Source of the DNA: Viola odorata
Lineage: Eukaryota; Streptophyta; Magnoliopsida; Malpighiales; Violaceae
Assembly (NCBI GenBank): GCA_963691705.1
Contig: OY829539.1
Span: 13,890,501 to 13,954,500, forward strand
DNA: 64,000 nt
Direction: 5' to 3'
Part shown: in pieces, positions 24,910-36,455 of the stretch
Numbering within the stretch: position 1 is the first letter of the stretch
How the letters are laid out: the number at the start of each line of letters is the position of its first letter
The notes under the pieces: generated by a model
Told to the model about the DNA's origin: nothing
What the model saw: only the letters and a program-made list of their open reading frames with translations
Databases searched by the model: none
Translations under genes and position numbers: made by a program

Positions 24910-26453
24910 TGATTACACTGCATTTCATCATGTTTTATTGTCCATTTACTTGTTGTATGGGGCAGTGAATCTACTGATTTATCCCTGTTTTTCCCACATC
25001 TTAACAGATCTGGTCTGGAGGCAAATTATGAGGAATCTGATTAGTAAAGAGCTGGAGCTAATTTCCCGAGTCTTGGCATGGATCTAGCCCTAGACATATT
25101 GAGCATCCGAAGCAGCGCGCACCAGAGCTGTCTTGGCCAAGCTTGCGGCCAAGACGATTTCGCGATAAAGACACCAATGTGGATCGTTTGGGCCGCTTCC
25201 CACATTGGGCTTTGCAGCTGGCAAGTAGCAGCTATCTCGCAATCTTAGAGGGATCTGAAGCGCATATCTCTTGAAGAATCCCGCATGGGATCTCCCTCTT
25301 TTGTAATTGCGATTTAATTCCTATTGTAACTCAAACAATTTATTATAGCTATCTTTTAGAGATTTTCTAGGATTTAGAGTTGGAATAGGACAGAGGTGTT
25401 TTTAGGGCTATAAAGCCGAACATTGTTCTCCTCTGTCCCAGAGCCCAACATAGACTATCGTTCGGAACCTTTCTTCTCGTTTCTCCTTCTTTAATATCGA
25501 ATAACAATTTGCTCCGAGATTTATTTCTCGGATTTAGTTTATGCAATATATATTTTTATTCTTTTATCTATGAGTATGAGTAACTAACCACCCATTCTTG
25601 GTAAAGGTTGATGAGCCAAGTTCTTATGCGTTCGTGAGATCAATTCGTACTTAATATTCTCTTTGCTTGTATTTATTTATTTCTTGAGCTTAACCCATCG
25701 CTTACTCACTAGAGACAAGGTTTGATCATCCTTGTACTCTAGGAGAGAAGAGTTGCAGCCGGTCTACAAGGAAAGGGAGCACCCGTCGGCTAGACAAAGT
25801 AGGTGACTAGTCTCGCGCCAGACTAGAAGAAATAAGTAATCTAGGTCAAGACCAGATTGACAACCTAGGGTTTCCACAGGGAAACACCTTGACCTAGGCA
25901 TTGTCTTCCCCTATACCATTGAGGAAGCGAACAACCATTCAAGACAGCAGTCAAACGGATAAACCCTTTAACCAGCAAGGTGTCCCTTGGCCAGGATTAT
26001 TAGGAGAGGGAGCACCCGCCAGGTAATTTGAAGAGGAGGGAAGACAGGAGTGAACAGGAGTACCTCTACTCTATAGCAGGGCTATGAACTGAAGAGAGGA
26101 ATATCCTTGAGTCTATGATCGAAGCATAAGAACGCAAGCTCTCACATCACCCTTACCTGGAATTCCCTTTTATTAGATTTATTTCAATCTTGACCCCTGT
26201 CTTGGCCAAGACTTTGGCCAATATTATTTTAAATTGTTTTCACTTCTTTCTGTTTTGTCTTTAGTTTCAGATTCTACCAAACCAAAACTCAGTGACGAGG
26301 AAGTCAACCCAAGAACTACATCTCCTAGAGGTCTCTGTGGATGATCCTCTTACCATCATCTACAAACTCTTGTAGTATAGTGATAAGTTATATTTCTACC
26401 CCCAATTCCATACATATTTCACTATTATATTTGACGTGTTCGACGCGCGATCA
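24910..26453 (+). repeat. ATH-C 3' LTR
   Basis: Near-identical to the 5' LTR; TATA-like CTATAAAG at 25408-25415. Followed by the TAAAC duplication at 26454-26458. Confidence 0.95.
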
Positions 26454-27551
26454 TAAACCTTCGATAGAAAAGTTGCATGCTATGAACTCCAGAGGCGTTA
26501 GCCCGTGTGCGAGCCTAGATCTGGAATTTTTGAGAAAAATGGGGCAGGAAGCTAGAATCCGAGAGCTCGTTGGTAACATAGGTTGGGAATCCTTTTTCTT
26601 TTTGGAGCATCCAACCTATGTCGAGCCCTCGCTAGAGTTGTTTACTACTTTTTGGGTTAGTTTGGACCATTTCAAGCTTAAGGGCAAGCATGGACTGAAC
26701 CCTTCGACCCCTGGACTAATTAACTTTCGCTTAGCAAACAAATGGATTAAGCAGTCCCTCAACGAGTTCAATTGTGCACTTAATTTTGTCACTACTGAAG
26801 GTTTAAAATCCAGTGCTTATAAAAATGCTTTGACTGTGATTCCCCTTGTTTTTGATGCTGATATGGCCTTTCGTGAGTTATCTGAGAATCCTGCTGCTAT
26901 TTTCAACCCCAAATCCTCTAAAGCGCATGAAATTATGGACCCTGCTCTTAGAATTTTGCATCGCTTTCTTGCTCTTACTTTTGCTGCTAGATTTGGTTCT
27001 TCAGGGCAGTTAACCCTGCAAGAACTATTTCTTCTTTGGTGCATGAAAAATAAGTGTAGGGTGAATTTAGGATTTTGGGTTGCTTGCGCTATTATTCATG
27101 TTCAGAATGGCTCTCGAGGCCCCATTTTAGGATCTCTGATTGCTTTGCTTGTTGAGAATTCACGCAATATTGATTTAACCTCTGCTGGCCTTAGTGAGCT
27201 GATTGCCTTTAAGGATTAGACCCCCGTACACTGGATACAATGGGGCATTTGTGCATCTCACATGGTGTTTTGAGGTTTTCCTTAGGTACCACGCCATCGG
27301 GAGAGAAGGTCTTCGGCACGAAGCATGGAGGAGATTTCTCCTACCCCAGCCTTTCCAGGCCTCACGCCCCTGTTGCTCCTCGTGCCCTCGAAGAAAAATC
27401 CGATCATGCCCCCGAAAGCAATCAAGCAAGCAAGTCGCCCGATCTAGCACCCCAAACTCTCCTCCGAATCGAGCGCCTGCTGCAAGCAGTCCTAGCGGAG
27501 CTTCGAGGCCTCGCGACTGAGGTGGCCAGGAGCAAGCTACCGCCCTCCTGA
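26454..27551 (+). pseudogene. ATH-B env-position ORF, 3' part
   Basis: Continuation of the ORF cut at 13808. It carries the conserved domain: GVSPCASLDLEFLRKMG, then ELVGNIGWESFFFLEHPTY, LINFRLANKW, FDADMAFREL, LFLLWCMKNKCRVNLGFW. The frame breaks at a TAG near 27217 (after LIAFKD) and continues in another frame from about 27240 (MGHLCISHGVL) to TGA 27549-27551. The C-terminus is Pro/Ala/Glu-rich with a short leucine-rich helix (LLRIERLLQAVLAELRGL). Homologous to ATH-A 38690-39839 and, more distantly, to ATH-C. Confidence 0.88.
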
Positions 27552-27673
27552 TCCCCCCCGAATAATTCCTCTTTCTTGCCCTCGAGGAGGGCCAAAAACA
27601 TTTTTACTCCCTTGTTATTTTTATGTTATGTACTTATTTTAATTTTCGTTGAACTTCTTGTGTGTGCCCTTCT

Positions 27674-27691
27674 CACATTGAGGACAATGTG
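27674..27691 (+). promoter_or_regulatory. ATH-B AGGA-loop hairpin
   Basis: Seven perfect pairs, CACATTG with CAATGTG, around loop AGGA; about 120 bases after the env-like stop and just upstream of AAGTGTGGGG. Confidence 0.65.
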
Positions 27692-28620
27692 CAACCTAAG
27701 TGTGGGGAGGGATATATTTGTGTGTTTGTTGCATGTTTAATTTTCAGTTTGTTGCTTGATTGCATGTTTTTATCGGATTTTGCAAAAAAATTCGGATTTC
27801 TAATTTTTAGGACTTTGCTAAAGTTTTCCAAAAAAATCTGCTACTGCCCAGTTTTCAAAACCTATAATGTATGGACACACACTCTTGATAATATATGCAC
27901 AAGTATGAGCCACCAGCACCTTGTCTAGACCTAGTTTTCCCCATTTTTGCATGTTGAACCTTATATCCATATCTAGGCTTCGACATCAGTAGTCACAAAG
28001 CACCCTGTGAGCACCTGAGCCTCCATGCCTATTTCTTTCTTATGTGATTAGGATGCTTTAGCTAGGCACTAGTTGATCTTGCATGATATCCCTGGGTATA
28101 GTCACTATTAGACATGGGAAAGCTTTGATTTGATAGAAAACTTCGCATCAATGTCTTTTTCTTTCTCCCCCCTCCCTCTCTCTTCTCTTTTCATGCCCCC
28201 GACATTCCCTGTCTTTTCATATTATTTCCTCACCATTTGTATTTTCTTGAATCTTTCTCCTTGGCAGGTGAGGTAGCGGTTATTGAGGGTAACGTCGAGG
28301 GCTAGACATCTAAAGAAAGCGTAGACAAGTTCAAGTGTGGGGAAGCAGACGAAAGCAAAAAGACTTCAGAGCCGAAAACAAAAAGCAGAGATCTAGGGCA
28401 AGAAAAAGCAAAAGCTCGAAAGAGTTTCGAGCCCTAGATCATTCAAAGAATTCAAGCCCCAGAAACATTCAAGTGTGGGGAAGCGAAAAAAAGGTCACCA
28501 TCGATGCTGGAAGCAGATCAAGGGCAAGCGCTGAGCGAAAAATCAAAAGTTTCATGCCTCGGAAGAATCAAAGGTTTTTTGTAATTAGTTCGTTCCCCCT
28601 CCCTCTTCAAAAATTTCCTC

Positions 28621-28680
28621 TAAAATAAAATAAAATAAAATAAAAAAATAAATAAAAATAAAAAATAAAAAATAAATATT
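28621..28680. repeat. A-rich simple repeat
   Basis: Imperfect AAAAT/AAATA microsatellite in the ATH-B 3' noncoding region. Confidence 0.85.
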
Positions 28681-29289
28681 CAAAATAAAAGGAAGGGGGC
28701 ATTAAGCGAACAAAAAGAGTATCCGCATTCGAACCCTCGGCAAGAAGATTTTCCTGCCCTCGAAAAGAAGACCTATATCTAGCCCCCGAATCATCATCGT
28801 GCCCTCAATCAAAGCTGCCTTGCCACTTCGCCTTTTTCTAAGCCAAGGAATCCAACCAGGTTCTACTTGGTCCTTTCTTTTCTTTCATTCTTTTCTCCCC
28901 TCATTTCTCTTCTGTTCATCTCCTGCTTCTCTCTTCCACATTTCTAGCTCATTCCATCCTTTTTCTTTCTTTTGTTGATGCGTTGTTTTTCTGATTGTTG
29001 ATTGCCCATGTGTGTGTTCTACAGTACTCAGATTGATATGCAAGTTTGACTTTGTGCTGTGTTATGTGTATTTAGTTTGGAGCGTAAACACTTAGCCTTG
29101 CTTGCGAGAGTGAGTGTAAACACGTATCTGGTGAGGACTGCTGATTAAGGACTTGATATGGCTAAGTTTGATCTTTGGGGTCGTTATCCCTCTGGTTTGA
29201 TGCAGGTGTTTCCTAGGTGAGAATGGGTTTTGTGTGAAGTCCAGCTTGGTGCCGGTTTGTGTTTGTGTGTGGTCACTGTGTTGTCTATT

Positions 29290-30769
29290 TGATTACATTG
29301 CATTTCATCATGTTTTTACTATCCATTTACTTGTTATTTGGGCAGTAAACCTACTGATTTATCCTTGTATTTCCCATATCTTAGCAGTTCTGGTTTGGAG
29401 GCAATTTATAGAAGAATATGACTTATGGAGCGCTGAAGCTGTTTTCCCGAGTCTTGGCCTAACGCTTGGCCAAGACTCCGGCCAAGACTGATTCGCGAGA
29501 GGGGAATCATGAGCAGCGACGTTGGGCCTTGCGAGCTGGCAAATCACAGCTGTCCAGTGACTAAGAGAAGGATCAAGAAGATATTTATTTAAGAATCCTA
29601 TTAAGGATCTCCTTCCATCTTTATATATTTTAAATTCCTATTTTTATTCAAAACAAATCAGGATAATTTATTTGGAGATTATTTAGGATATTATTTAGGA
29701 GATTATTTAGGAGATTGAGTTGGAGAAGGACAGTGGAGTTTTAGCTTACTTATAGCTGAACGTGTCCTCCTCTTCTCACGGTCTCTTCTTCTTCCCCAAT
29801 TCGACATTGATATATTTCTGCTCCGGATTTAATTATTTGAATCTCGGATTTAATTTATTTATGCAATCAAGTATTTTATTTTTCTATCTATGAGTATGAG
29901 TAGCTAAACACCTATTCTTGGTAAGGGTTGATGAGCTTAGTTCTTATGCATTCGTGAGATCAAACCATGCTTAATAATCTCTTTATTCGTATTCATTTGT
30001 TTCTTAAGCTTATTTAGTCGCTTACTCACTAGAGACAAGAGTTGGCCATTCTTGTACCCTAGTAGAGAAGAGTTGCAACCAGCCTAGAAGGAGAGGGAGT
30101 ACCCGTCGGCTAGGCGAAGTAGGTGACTAGTCTCGCGCCAGACTAGAAGAAATAAGTGATCTAGGTCAAGACTAGATTGACAACCTAGGGTTTCCACAGG
30201 GAGACAACTTGGCCTAGGTACTGTCTTCCCCTATACCATTGAGGAAGCGAACAACCATTCAAGACAGCAGTCAAACGGATAAACCCTTTAACCAGCAAGG
30301 TGTCCCTTGGCTAGGATTATCAGGAGAGGGAGTACCCGCCAGGTAATTTGAAGAGGAGGGAAGACAGGAGTGAAAAGGAGTTCCTCCACTCTATAGCAGT
30401 ACTATGAATGAAGAGATGAATACACTTGAGTCGATGATCGAAGCATAAGAACAGAAGCTCTCACATCACCCTTACTTGGAATTCCCCTTTTATTTGATTT
30501 ATCTCAGTCTTGACCCCTGTCTAGGCCAAGCCTTTGGCCAATACTGTTTTGAACTATTTTACTTCTTTCTGTTTTGTCTTTATTTTCATATTCTACCAAA
30601 CCAAATCCAGTGACGAGGAAGTCAACCAAGAACTACATTTCCTAGAGGTCTCTGTGGACGATCCTCTTACCGCAATCTACAAACTCTTGTGGACAGTGAT
30701 AAGTTGTATTTCTACCCCTTTTTCCATACCTATTTCACTCTTATATTTGACGTGTTCGACGCGCGGTCA
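29290..30769 (+). repeat. ATH-D 5' LTR
   Basis: Begins TGATTACATTG, ends CGCGGTCA. Differs from the 3' LTR by under two dozen substitutions by eye plus two short insertions (about 15 and 18 bases, both local duplications). Acceptor-like CAG ends at 29387, 97 nt in. Paired CTTGGCCAAG-type words at 29451-29490. Confidence 0.93.
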
Positions 30770-30774
30770 AATTT

Positions 30775-30792
30775 TGGCGCCGTTGCCGGGGA
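30775..30792 (+). other. ATH-D primer binding site (tRNA-Asp type)
   Basis: TGGCGCCGTTGCCGGGGA, same as ATH-C. Confidence 0.9.
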
Positions 30793-30848
30793 TCTCTAAC
30801 GGTATTTGTAGTTTTTGTTTTTTTGTTTTATTTTGTTTTTGATAGTTG

Positions 30849-33543
30849 ATGACCAGGTCCTCTTGCAGAGAAGAAGATTTACTACCATACAATCCGAATC
30901 TCTCTAAGATTGAAGCACAACTCAGGAAGATAGCTAGAAAGAGGAAAATCCCAGAAGAAAGTGAATCGGGAACCTCTAGTTCCGAAACTGATTTTAGTCT
31001 AGACCACAGTCTTGGCCCAAACTCCGGCCAAGACGATTTCTTTGGTCCAGCTATGGCAGGAAATCAACAAGAACTGACGATGAGGGAGCTAAACAAGACA
31101 GTGGAGCAGGAAACCTTCTCCTGTATCGCTTTGCCAATAGTGGCAAATGATTGGTCTATCAAGACCAATATGGTGGCCAACCTTCCCAAGTTCTTTGGCC
31201 ATTCGAATGAAAACCCATTCAAGCATTTGAGGAACCTACACGTTCAATGTGACATGATGAAATCAGCTGCTGTGAATATGGAAAGAGCAAAGTTGAAAGC
31301 TTTTCCATGCTCTCTTGAGGGGGCTGCCCAAAATTGGTTCTACAGCCTACCTCACAACACGGTCAACACATGGGCCGAGATGTCCACTTTGTTCCTGAAC
31401 AAGTACTGGAATGCAACAAAAGCAGGGTTGGCTAGAAAGAACATGGTTGCCATCTAGCAAAGGAACAATGAGGGTCTAAGTGAATATCATCAACGGTTCA
31501 GAGAGTTGCAAGAAGTCTGCCCTACACACGGAGTTGCGGATCAGATAATGATCTAGTACTTTTATGACGGGATGCTTCCAACCACCAAAGAAAAAGTTGA
31601 TTCAGCCACTGGTGGAGCATTGTAAGACTTGACAGTTACAAGAGCCAAGATGCTACTTCAGACCATGGCAGACAATTGCCAGAATAATATCACTTCAGAC
31701 AGAAATTCTATTCCTATTCCTCCAAGCCTTAATGTTATTTCTGTTGAACAAAAGCTTAATGACTTAACTGATATGGTTAAAAATCTTTCTGTTAAAATTT
31801 CAGGTGCAATGCCCACAAGAATTCAGAATCAAAAGCAGGTAGCTTCAGTGTGTGGAATATGCCAGTAGTAGGATCATCAAACCAACAATTGTTATATGGT
31901 GCAACACCCTCCGGATGATATGACTCAGGTTAACGCAGCATACGCACACAACCAAGGGAGCATGCAGAACTACCCTCAGGGAAGTAACGAGTACTCATGG
32001 AGAGGCCACCCAAACTTCAGATGGAGAGATCCAGTCCCTCTACAACAGAATCTAGGCCAAGCTCCTGGCTAAGCCCCAGTACCTCAGCTGCCACCAGCGC
32101 CTCAACCTTTGCAGATTGTTGGCCTCTCTATGGAGGATACGCTCAAGAGTTTGGTTGAGATGCAAAAGAGTTTTATGCAAACAACCCAATATACTTTGGC
32201 AGAAGTGCAGAAACAGACCCAATCGGGTTTGGCAGAACTGTAGAGGCAGATCAATCAGATGGCTAACCAAGGCAAATTACCTTCTGCCAGCGTGGAAAAC
32301 CCCCGACACAATGTTAGCGCCATGATTCTAAGGAGTGGACGGGTGTTACTAGAGAGGAAAGGCGCAAAAACAGACAAGGGGTTGGAGAAAATTCAGTCAC
32401 AAGAGTTGAATGAAGATGAGGAGGAAGAAATTGAGGCAGAACCTGTCTTGGCCAAACCTCAGGCCAAGCCAACAGTTATCATGGAACCAGTGAAAGCAGA
32501 TTCAGTCTTGGCCAAACCTCAGGCCAAACCTGACCAGAAAGAGGAAGTGATCAAAATTCCTTCACCGTTTCCTCCTAGATCCTCAAAAGAGAAGAAGCAA
32601 GATGAAGCAAGGGACTTTATGAATTTTTTTGGAAAGATAGCTGTTAATATACCTATGTTAGACTTAATTGCCAAAGTCCCCTCTTATGCCAAATTTCTTA
32701 AAGAATTTTGCACTAACAAAAAGAAAGTTGCAGGTATAGAGAGTGCATTTAGCTCATAATGTCTCTGCAGTGCAGCAACTTCCAGAGAAGTGCAAGGATC
32801 AGGGAACTTTCACCATTCCATGCCGAATAGGAAACAAGACGATAGAGAAAGCCCTTTGTGATTTAAGGGCTGGCATCAATGTGATGTCTTTGAGCGAGTT
32901 TGAGACGCTGAAGATAGGAACGATGAAGGAAACTGACTTGGTGATTCAGCTGGCTGACAAATCGTTCATCCGACCCAAGGGAGTCGTGACAGATGTCTTG
33001 GTAATGGTAAATGATTTTATATATCTAGTGGACTTTTACATTGTTGAAATGAATGTTCAATTGCCTTCTTGCACCACTGACATCTTATTAGGAAGACCAT
33101 TTCTAAGGACATCGAAGGCTAAGATTGACTGCTACGAAGGGAGTATAATCGTAGAATTCTGTGGAAGGACTATAAAATTCAGCATTACCGAAGCATTACA
33201 GCATCCTGATGATTTACATTGTGTGAATTTTCTTGATGTTTTAGATCCAATTACTGATAAAATGGCTGATATTTATGTTAACGATCCCTTTGAGTATGTG
33301 CTGAGCAGGGGAACAAAGACTCTAGAAGGATTGGAGGACAGAACAGGAGATAAGAAGGAACTCCAAGAAATTTTGACCAGTTTGGCCGAGCCAAAAGTGA
33401 AAGGGAAAATAGGACAACAGGATTATGAGCTGGAACAGCACCCCGATCCATTCAAACATATACCTATAGGGGTTGTCAAGGGAATGCCACCCAAAGGTCC
33501 TGACAAACTAAGCGCATGGGGGGAATTAGGAGGAGTTTCTTGA
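30849..33543 (+). pseudogene. ATH-D gag-protease (seven stops, one frameshift)
   Basis: ATG at 30849 opens a Gag close to ATH-C (MTRSSCREEDLLPYNP). In-frame stops are at 31455, 31554, 31623, 31866, 31869, 32070 and 32241; each stands where ATH-C or its alignment has Gln. A two-base deletion near 32742 shifts the frame ahead of protease. The protease loop reads DLRAGINVM, so the Gly after DL is Arg. The zinc knuckle is hit by two adjacent stops. After the protease domain the last 50 or so residues (from about 33400) do not resemble ATH-C. No product can be made in one piece. Confidence 0.9.
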
Positions 33544-33592
33544 CAAGAAATCCATGGCAGTGTCGAGCCCAAGACAATAAATAAGGGTGCTA

Positions 33593-33610
33593 CATGGGAG
33601 GCAACCCATG
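33593..33610 (+). promoter_or_regulatory. ATH-D spacer hairpin
   Basis: CATGGG, loop AGGCAA, CCCATG. The ATH-C equivalent (21140-21157) has CAAGGG and CCCTTG with the same loop, so one pair has changed on both sides. Confidence 0.6.
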
Positions 33611-33990
33611 CTTCTTTTATTTTCTTTTCATATGATTTATTCTCTTTTCTGTTTGAGTTCGCTGGGTTGTTTTGGTTGCTTGCAGGAACTAAGTGTGGGG
33701 ACGATGCTGCAGATTGGCCTAGAGCTTGGCCAAACCTCAGGCCTAGACTCTGTTGGAGTTAGAGGGACACGTGTCAGTACCATCAATTTTAGTCGTGGGC
33801 AACTCCAACCGCCATATCCATTTGTATTCTCCCTCAGCCGCCAGCGCCTCCTGATCTACAGCAACCCCTCCAGTTGCGGATCTAGGCCAAACATCAGGCC
33901 AAGACCCTCCCGCTCCAGCAGCTTGACCAGCTTTTACCCCCAGGTCGTTTCTATCTTTTCTTATTATTTTTGTCTTTTATTTGTCTCTCC

Positions 33991-34010
33991 ACACAATGAG
34001 GACATTGTGT
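33991..34010 (+). promoter_or_regulatory. ATH-D AGGA-loop hairpin
   Basis: Eight perfect pairs, ACACAATG with CATTGTGT, around AGGA. Kept although the neighbouring ORF has been deleted. Confidence 0.65.
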
Positions 34011-34229
34011 CTTTTAAGTGTGGGGAGGGTGTTATAATTTCTTATTTTAATTTTTGCTTTTGTGTTTGTTGTGAATATTGATTGATTTGTGTGATTTTGA
34101 GTCAATTTTTTGCGTTTTAAAATCCTTCTTTTTACATCAGTTTGTCCAGTTTTGAGTCTGCTGTTTGCATGATTTTTTGTTTTTCTTTTTTTGTTTTATG
34201 CTTGTTTGAGTCTGTTTTGATTGAGTGTA

Positions 34230-34258
34230 CCCCCCCCCCCCCCCCCCCCCCCCCCCCC
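34230..34258. repeat. Poly-C run of 29 bases
   Basis: Uninterrupted C homopolymer in the ATH-D 3' noncoding region. The ATH-C equivalent (around 24120-24135) has only a short C run. Confidence 0.9.
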
Positions 34259-35008
34259 AGATTTCAACATAGGTTGTTTAGTCCATCACTGAAATTGCAT
34301 GTAGATACTTGTCTAGGTAAAATAATGCTCTAGTAACAGGGAAGCGAACGAGCGTAACTTGATCAATGCCTAAGGGGCATATTATCTAATGTCACCCAAA
34401 CAAACACTATCCACATGGTCTAAAGGACGTATAGCTTAAAAACTTAACGAACATTAGGGTGTCTAGGCTTGCTGCGTCTGATTTGAGTGTGCTGTTCTAT
34501 CTGTTTGAGTGTGAGACACAAAAGGTGCTGGAATGTCATAGCAGAATATAGCAAAGGTGGAAGTTCTGGGTGCCCAAAAGAACAAGCTCTGTCTATATTT
34601 GATGCCTGTAAAAATGCAAAGGGCACGCGATATGTCTGTAAAAATAAAAGGGCATAGAAAAAAACTGCTGAAAATGATTTAAATGGCACTAGTCTTTAGG
34701 CACGTTTGATAGAATAGCACTCGGTGGGACTCAAATCTGTGGTGAGTTTAGACCCCTATACATTATAAATTCAATTCTTGCAGGATGTCTTGATACCATT
34801 TGGATGAGGTTTGTTTAGGGTATTGATTTGTCCTTGTTAGTCTAGCATTGGGTCGCTTAGGGAAGTGTCTTGGTGAATTCAGTGGTGAGGTGAGCAGCCG
34901 AAAGGAGAACTCTGGGGGTCATGGTGTCTGTTCTGTTTTGTTGTGTTTTTATTTTGAGTCTTTGAGTCTGTATGCTTGGGGGCAAGCATAGTTTAAGTGT
35001 GGGGAATT

Positions 35009-36455
35009 TGATTACATTGCATTTCATCATGTTTTTACTATCCATTTACTTGTTATTTGGGCAGTAAACCTACTGATTTATCCTTGTATTTCCCATATCT
35101 TAGCAATTCTGGTCTGGAGGCAATTTATAGAAGAATATGACTTGTGGAGCGCTGAAGCTGTTTTCCCGAGTCTTGGCCTAGCGCTTGGCCAAGAATCCGG
35201 CCAAGATTGATTCGCGAGAGGGAAATCATGAGCAGCAGCATTGGGCCTTGCGAGCTGGCAAATCACAGCTGTCCAGTGACTAAGAGAAGGATCAAGAAGA
35301 TATTTATTTAAGAATCCTATTAAGGATCTCCTTCCATCTTTATATATTTTAAATTCCTATTTTTATTCAAAACAAATCAGGATAATTTATTTGGAGATTA
35401 TTTAGGATATTATTTAGGAGATTGAGTTGGAGAAGGACAGAGGAGTTTTAGCTTACTTATAGCTGAACGTGTCCTCCTCTTCTCACAGTCTCTTCTTCTT
35501 CCCCAACTCGACATTGATATATTTCTCCTCCGGATTTAATTTATTTATGCAATCAAGTATTTTATTTTTCTATCTATGAGTATGAGTAGCTAAACACCTA
35601 TTCTTGGTAAGGGTTGATGAGCTTAGTTCTTATGCATTCGTGAGATCAAACCATGCTTAATAATCTCTTTATTCGTATTCATTTGTTTCTTAAGCTTATT
35701 TAGTCGCTTACTCACTAGAGACAAGAGTTGGCCATTCTTGTACCCTAGTAGAGAAGAGTTGCAACCAGCCTAGAAGGAGAGGGAGTACCCGTCGGCTAGG
35801 CGAAGTAGGTGACTAGTCTCGCGCTAGACTAGAAGAAATAAGTGATCTAGGTCAAGACTAGATTGACAACCTAGGGTTTCCACAGGGAGACAACTTGGCC
35901 TAGGTACTGTCTTCCCCTATACCATTGAGGAAGCGAACAACCATTCAAGACAGCAGTCAAACGGATAAACCCTTTAACCAGCAAGGTGTCCCTTGGCTAG
36001 GATTATCAGGAGAGGGAGTACCCGCCAGGTAATTTGAAGAGGAGGGAAGACAGGAGTGAAAAGGAGTTCCTCCACTCTATAGCAGTACTATGAATGAAGA
36101 GATGAATACACTTGAGTCGATGATCGAAGCATAAGAACAGAAGCTCTCACATCACCCTTACTTGGAATTCCCCTTTTATTTGATTTATCTCAGTCTTGAC
36201 CCCTGTCTAGGCCAAGCCTTTGGCCAATACTGTTTTGAACTATTTTACTTCTTTCTGTTTTGTCTTTATTTTCATATTCTACCAAACCAAATCCAGTGAC
36301 GAGGAAGTCAACCAAGAACTACATTTCCTAGAGGTCTCTGTGGACGATCCTCGTACCACAATCTACAAACTCTTGTGGACAGTGATAAGTTGTATTTCTA
36401 CCCCCTTTTCCATACCTATTTCACTCTTATATTTGACGTGTTCGACGCGCGGTCA
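35009..36455 (+). repeat. ATH-D 3' LTR
   Basis: Copy of the 5' LTR, ending CGCGGTCA and followed by CTATT. Confidence 0.93.

Larger units (their letters stand above)
13809..26453 (+). mobile_element. ATH-C: best-preserved Athila-like element
   Basis: A 12.6-kb element with LTRs at 13809-15348 and 24910-26453, a perfect five-base duplication TAAAC (13804-13808 and 26454-26458), tRNA-Asp primer site, gag-protease, intact RT-RNase H-integrase frame, env-position ORF and polypurine tract. The LTRs differ by about two dozen substitutions and one four-base indel by eye over 1.54 kb, so the insertion is recent relative to ATH-B. Words of the type CTTGGCCAAG occur in LTRs, gag, pol, env and spacers. 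Confidence 0.95.
27552..29289 (+). other. ATH-B 3' noncoding region, first part
   Basis: Noncoding. AGGA-loop hairpin at 27674-27691 (CACATTG-AGGA-CAATGTG), AAGTGTGGGG at 27698-27707, near 28333 and near 28474, an (AAAAT)-type simple repeat at 28621-28680, and several GCCCTCGA words. Resembles the ATH-A regions 39840-40628 and 55907-56903. ATH-D is inserted at 29290. The frame at 28335-28628 is low-complexity and not convincing as a gene. Confidence 0.65.
33544..35008 (+). other. ATH-D noncoding region
   Basis: Aligns with the ATH-C pol-env spacer (33580-33710: hairpin 33593-33610, acceptor-like TTGCAG, AAGTGTGGGG near 33691), then a scrap of env leader and tail (33710-33930), then the ATH-C 3' noncoding region with the AGGA-loop hairpin (33991-34010), AAGTGTGGGG at 34016-34025, a 29-C run and the polypurine tract at 34993-35008. 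No gene. Confidence 0.75.
29290..36455 (+). mobile_element. ATH-D: gag-protease-only Athila derivative
   Basis: A 7.2-kb element with LTRs 29290-30769 and 35009-36455, a perfect duplication CTATT (29285-29289 and 36456-36460), tRNA-Asp primer site and polypurine tract. It encodes only gag and protease; RT, RNase H, integrase and nearly all of the env-like ORF are missing, while flanking noncoding segments align with ATH-C on both sides of the gaps. LTR ends match ATH-C (TGATTACA, GACGCGCGRTCA). Likely a non-autonomous partner of an ATH-C-like element. Confidence 0.93.
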
